Source of the DNA: Herpetosiphonaceae bacterium | Lineage (GTDB): Bacteria > Chloroflexota > Chloroflexia > Chloroflexales > Herpetosiphonaceae | Assembly: GCA_026003835.1 (NCBI GenBank) | Contig: BPHZ01000001.1 | Coordinates: 504,001-568,000, forward strand | Length of the DNA stretch: 64,000 nucleotides | Direction of reading: 5' to 3' | Part shown: positions 60,754-64,000 of the stretch, one piece after another | Numbering within the stretch: the first letter of the stretch is position 1 | Layout of the letters: each line of letters opens with the position of its first letter | Position numbers and translations under genes: made by a program | The notes under the pieces: model-generated | Seen by the model: only the letters and a program-made list of their open reading frames with translations | Told to the model about the DNA's origin: nothing | Databases searched by the model: none

Positions 60754-61728
60754 CTACGCCGGCAACGCCACCTGCCAGCGAGCAAGCTCCGCGCCATCGC
60801 GGGCTCGCCAGGCTGCAAGCCCGTCGCCTACGAGCCCTTCGACCAGCGTTGCCAGCCAGGGCAGATCGGCGGCGCTAAAGCCCGCCTTTATCTGGACTCC
60901 AAGCTCTTCCAGGTCGATGCTCTCCTCGGCTGGCAGCGTGCGCAGGATATCGACGATACGCCCGCGAAAGTAGCGATTGGTGCTGGTAAACGGCTGCTGT
61001 TCGCGCAGGCGCCTGGGCCTGCTTCCGCTGGCGGCGGAGCCCGTCGCCGAGAAGATCGTCGAGTCGGCTTCGCTGCGTGCGGCGTAGGCGGCGCAGTGGG
61101 CTCGCACGGGGCAGCGCCAGCATGCCGGGGAGGTGGCAGTACAGATCAGTGCTCCCAGCTCCATTACGCCCTGGTTCCACTCCCACCCCTGGCCTGAAGG
61201 AATCGCTTGCCGCGCGATGTTCAGCAGCAGAGCATCCCCCGGCGCCTCCGCTTCGTCAGGACCGCAGAAGAGCCGGCGGATCACCCGGCGGATATTGGTG
61301 TCAAGGAAAGCGACATCGCGCTCAAAGGCGAAGCAGGCGATGGCGCCGGCTGTGTAGGCGCCGATTCCCGGCAGACGGATCAACTCCTCGGGTTCCTCAG
61401 GAAAACGCCCGCCGTGCTGCTCGACAACGGTCTGCGCGGCCCGCTGCAGATTGACGGCGCGGCGATTATAGCCGAGCCCCTGCCAGGCCCGGATCACTTC
61501 GGAGACCGGCGCCTCGGCAAGTGCCTGGAGTGTAGGGAAGCGATCGAGGAATGCCTCATACTTCGGCTTGACGCGATCGACCTGAGTCTGCTGCAGCATG
61601 ACCTCAGAGACCAGGATGCGATAGGGATCTCGCGTACGCCGCCAGGGAAGATCGCGCTGGTTCTCACGAAACCAGGCAAGCAGATCGCGTTGAAGGTTGG
61701 CAATAGTATCGAGCGGTGATTCAATCAT
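60754..61728 (-). CDS. mutY: A/G-specific adenine glycosylase
   Basis: 324 aa. Removes adenine opposite 8-oxoguanine. The HhH-GPD domain contains catalytic Glu in 'ILVSEVMLQQTQV', 'LPGIGAYTAGAIACFAFERDVAFLDTNIRRVIRRLF' with the conserved Asp, and a [4Fe-4S] cluster of pattern C-x6-C-x2-C-x5-C in 'CTATSPACWRCPVRAHC'. The C-terminal MutT-like domain of E. coli MutY is replaced by a short winged-helix-like region ('RGRIVDILRTLP...LVEGLVGDGLAAW'). ATG 61728 is chosen from homology; 95 nt of divergent promoter separate it from the final kinase gene. Confidence 0.92.
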   Translation of the reverse strand: MIESPLDTIANLQRDLLAWFRENQRDLPWRRTRDPYRILVSEVMLQQTQVDRVKPKYEAFLDRFPTLQALAEAPVSEVIRAWQGLGYNRRAVNLQRAAQTVVEQHGGRFPEEPEELIRLPGIGAYTAGAIACFAFERDVAFLDTNIRRVIRRLFCGPDEAEAPGDALLLNIARQAIPSGQGWEWNQGVMELGALICTATSPACWRCPVRAHCAAYAARSEADSTIFSATGSAASGSRPRRLREQQPFTSTNRYFRGRIVDILRTLPAEESIDLEELGVQIKAGFSAADLPWLATLVEGLVGDGLAAWRARDGAELARWQVALPA

Positions 61729-61752
61729 TGCTGCTACAGGGAATAGGACAAG

Positions 61753-61761
61753 TGTTATAAT
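61753..61761 (+). promoter_or_regulatory. putative extended -10 promoter of the terminal histidine kinase
   Basis: TG-n-TATAAT at 61753-61761 is a perfect extended -10, 63 nt before the kinase ATG at 61824, in the gap between divergent genes. No -35 is needed with this type. Confidence 0.5.
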
Positions 61762-61823
61762 ATGGGTACCGGTTTCGCTCTCCCTGTCTGTAGTATAACA
61801 GACCTCCACCTATTCGGTGTTGT

Positions 61824-64000
61824 ATGTCTTCTAGTACATCCCTGCCAGCTCAGAACGGCCAGGCGAGCCCGTTCAACCGCCCCGCACGGAGGCGCCCTCT
61901 CGTTCTCGCGGTCATCGCCCTGCTTGCCGGGCCGCTTGCGCTCCTCCTGCTGCGGCTGTTCCCTTCGCTCGACCTGCGCTATCAGTCTCCCCCAGGGCAT
62001 TTTTTGATCGTGACGGTGGCCTCGCTGTTGGCTGTGAGTTTGGCGCTGTTGATGCTGCGCGCTGCGCTGCTGCGCCGCGATGGGCGTGTGCTGCTTATTG
62101 GTGGGGCGTTCCTGGCCCTCTCTGCGATCTTCTTCATCCATGCCGTTTCGACGCCGGGTGTTGTCTTCCACAGTACCGGCCACGCAACCCAGTGGTCGAC
62201 GCCTATTGGGTTGCTGGTATGCGCGATTCTGCTTGCCCTCAGCGCTGTAGAGCCCTTTGCCAGGCAGGGTTGGTTAATCGATCGGTGGCGGCTGTGGCTG
62301 GCGGGTGGTGTTATCCTGTGGCTGTTCTATAGCGGGGTGATGCTCTTTTATGTGCCGCATGTCTCGCTGCAGCCGGCGCCGTCCCAGTCCAGCCGGTACG
62401 ACGCAGAATCGGCAGTGGGCGATGCATACGGCGATTATTTCAGCGACGACGAGGGATATGGCGCCTCACAGAAGCCAAACGAGTCTATGCCTATCTCTGC
62501 CGTATCCACTGAATCGCTGCAGTCGAGGCTGATCGCTATAGCGCCCGCTGTCTTTCCATTCCTGACCGCTACAAGCGTCGGTCTCTTTTTGCTCGCCGCG
62601 CTGCTCTACGGCAGTCGTTGGCGCCGCACCCCAACTCGTCCGCTGGCGGCGCTGACGGTGGGCGCAATCTTGCTGGCGGAGACATCGATCGCAGCGCAGT
62701 TCGGCGTGCTCTGGCAGCTCTCTTTCTGGCTCTATCATCTACTACTATTTGCCGCTGTCGTCGTCGTCAGCTATGGCGTTCTCGTGGGCTATGAGCAGTC
62801 GGGTTCGTTGAGCAGCGCCGTCGAAGGGCTGCTGCTTGGCTCGACGCTGCAGCGCCAGCGTGAGGGGTTTCAGCGCGGTATGGCGGCGCTGCTCGGCGCA
62901 CTGGAACGTGGCGCTGTCGAAGATATTCCTGTGCTGCGGGAGCAGCTGCGCCAGCGCTTCGCTCTTACCGAGGATCAGCTTAACCTTCTAGACCACGCCG
63001 TAGAGCTTGTGGCCCAGGAGCGCGAGGAGCAGCGCCGGCTGCGCGCGCTTGCTGAGGTGAGTAGAGTCGCGTCCCTTGAGCTTGATGCTGACCTGCTGCT
63101 GCGCAACGCTGTAACGACGTTGGCGAAGATGACTGATGCCTCGCTCTGTGCTGTCGGCCTGGTGGACGGCGATCAGCTTGTCTTTGCGTCTCAGTACTGC
63201 CTGCTGCGCGGCCGTCCCGTGGAGGAGCCGGTAACGCTGCCGCTGGCGACGCTGCCTGAGACATGGCTTCATAGTGGTGACCCCAGCAGCGGGCCGCTCC
63301 CCGATACGTTGAGCTCGCTGGGCTGTGAGCAAAACTCCGCGCTCCTGCTGCCGATGCGCCATCACGATCAGGCACTGGGAATGCTGGTTGTGCAGCCGGG
63401 GGCCGGGGCTGTCGATGAGCGTATGACGCTGGTCTACTCCTCGATTGCCGCTCATCTGGCGGCAGCTCTCTCAAATGCGCGTCTCTATGAGGAACTGCGC
63501 GAGAAGCATGAGAATATCCTGCGCGCCGAGCGGGCCAAAGAGCAGCTGACTCAGATGATCGTCCACGATCTTAAGAGTCCCCTGACAGCGATTATGGGCT
63601 ATCTCGACCTCCTCAAAGCCGGCGGGCTCAAGCCTGAGCAGCAGGAGATTGTCGAGGGTGGGCGCCGGAGCAGTACGGCTATGCTCCAGCTCGTCGATGA
63701 TATTCTAGATATTGCCCGGCTTGAGGAGGGCCGGCTGGAGCTGCGGCGCGAGGCGAAGGACATCGCTGTCCTGCTGCAGGAGTGTGTTGCGGAGCTGGGA
63801 CATTGGGCTCGTGAGGAGCGTAAACAGGTATCGATCGAGATAGATGAGCAGCTTCCGCCGCTGATGATTGACTCACGCCTGATGCGGCGAGTTATCATCA
63901 ACCTGTTCTCTAATGCGATCAAACATACACCACCAGGAACACAGATCGTGCTCGGCGCCTCAAGCGATACCAGCAGCGCGCGCATCTGGGTGCGCGATAG
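61824..64000 (+). CDS. membrane sensor histidine kinase, GAF-HisKA-HATPase, truncated by window end
   Basis: At least 725 codons with no stop before 64000. Several helices fill residues about 30-340; the N-terminal tail is Pro/Arg-rich. A linker and coiled-coil lead to a GAF domain (about 410-555, 'VSRVASLELDADLLLRNAVTTLAKMTDASLCAVGLVDG'), then HisKA with phospho-acceptor His581 in 'MIVHDLKSPLTAIMGYLDLL' and HATPase with N-box 'VIINLFSNAIKHTPPGT' at about 688-704. A phosphorylation partner is not in view. No GTG or TTG alternative seems better than ATG 61824, though no strong ribosome site precedes it. Confidence 0.88.
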   Translation, partial: MSSSTSLPAQNGQASPFNRPARRRPLVLAVIALLAGPLALLLLRLFPSLDLRYQSPPGHFLIVTVASLLAVSLALLMLRAALLRRDGRVLLIGGAFLALSAIFFIHAVSTPGVVFHSTGHATQWSTPIGLLVCAILLALSAVEPFARQGWLIDRWRLWLAGGVILWLFYSGVMLFYVPHVSLQPAPSQSSRYDAESAVGDAYGDYFSDDEGYGASQKPNESMPISAVSTESLQSRLIAIAPAVFPFLTATSVGLFLLAALLYGSRWRRTPTRPLAALTVGAILLAETSIAAQFGVLWQLSFWLYHLLLFAAVVVVSYGVLVGYEQSGSLSSAVEGLLLGSTLQRQREGFQRGMAALLGALERGAVEDIPVLREQLRQRFALTEDQLNLLDHAVELVAQEREEQRRLRALAEVSRVASLELDADLLLRNAVTTLAKMTDASLCAVGLVDGDQLVFASQYCLLRGRPVEEPVTLPLATLPETWLHSGDPSSGPLPDTLSSLGCEQNSALLLPMRHHDQALGMLVVQPGAGAVDERMTLVYSSIAAHLAAALSNARLYEELREKHENILRAERAKEQLTQMIVHDLKSPLTAIMGYLDLLKAGGLKPEQQEIVEGGRRSSTAMLQLVDDILDIARLEEGRLELRREAKDIAVLLQECVAELGHWAREERKQVSIEIDEQLPPLMIDSRLMRRVIINLFSNAIKHTPPGTQIVLGASSDTSSARIWVRD

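Noticed and set aside
1..64000. tRNA, rRNA, riboswitch or CRISPR array
   Set aside because: Read for T-loop patterns, regular spaced repeats and known riboswitch cores; none was convincing. A tRNA or RNA scan could still find a weak one.

Overview
The window looks like a chromosomal segment of a GC-rich, high-coding-density bacterium of the phylum Chloroflexota, probably a filamentous Chloroflexia member (Roseiflexus/Chloroflexus/Kouleothrix-like). This is inferred from gene style, not from a marker gene. Signs include P/T-rich linkers behind lipoprotein cysteines, a gene remnant ending in the 'LPLV.R' tail common in Chloroflexota surface proteins, frequent GTG/TTG starts with strong AGGAGG sites, and a Ser/Thr kinase with a TolB-like propeller. 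No rRNA, tRNA, CRISPR array or prophage was seen.

Layout. 1-2876: a leader region with two copies of a 24-nt hairpin, a sugar nucleotidyltransferase, and a McrB-like AAA+ protein with degraded motifs plus a small partner. 3021-9351: a complete oppABCDF-type peptide ABC transporter, followed by an autonomous TnpB element (about 9414-10846) that seems to sit between oppF and its terminator. 10953-12731: a small conserved-looking protein, a lipoprotein and a VTT/DedA-like membrane protein. 12933-22943: a purine cluster purL, purQ, purM, purC, purE interleaved with a DUF1444 protein, a membrane protein and a STAS protein, then an RdgB-type pyrophosphatase. purL carries two PurS-like modules. purC and purE resemble the two halves of animal PAICS.

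22969-32592: a membrane protein, a gene remnant, a giant hybrid histidine kinase coupled to a receiver-CpaE ATPase, then HAD phosphatase, GT2 glycosyltransferase, TIM-barrel isomerase and Gfo/Idh oxidoreductase genes. 32833-43456: homoserine kinase, a cyclase-family hydrolase, an MGT-type glycosyltransferase, an SPFH protein, a TrxR-like flavoprotein without CxxC divergent from a Bcp peroxiredoxin, an MBL-rhodanese protein, a Sak4-like ATPase divergent from a GH13 glucosidase, and a small acidic-tailed protein. 43641-50172: a PAS/GAF/GGDEF diguanylate cyclase (frameshifted), methyltransferase, ABM monooxygenase, M24 peptidase, aroA and an FHA-winged-helix regulator. 50325-64000: a PknB-like kinase, serA, a histidine phosphatase, a cysteinyl-tRNA synthetase fused to a GT2-like domain with a His-rich tail, an alpha/beta hydrolase, a uronate-dehydrogenase-like epimerase, a CDF transporter with three C-terminal domains, mutY and a membrane histidine kinase that runs off the end.

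The strongest items for follow-up are the CysRS-glycosyltransferase-like fusion, the PAICS-like split purC/purE pair, the TnpB with a relocated catalytic glutamate, the FHA-winged-helix regulator facing a Ser/Thr kinase across a perfect operator-like palindrome, and the TrxR-like protein without a dithiol. Three genes (purQ, the STAS gene, the diguanylate cyclase) each need removal of one base, at least one in a C6 run, to read through. A shared homopolymer error source is likely.
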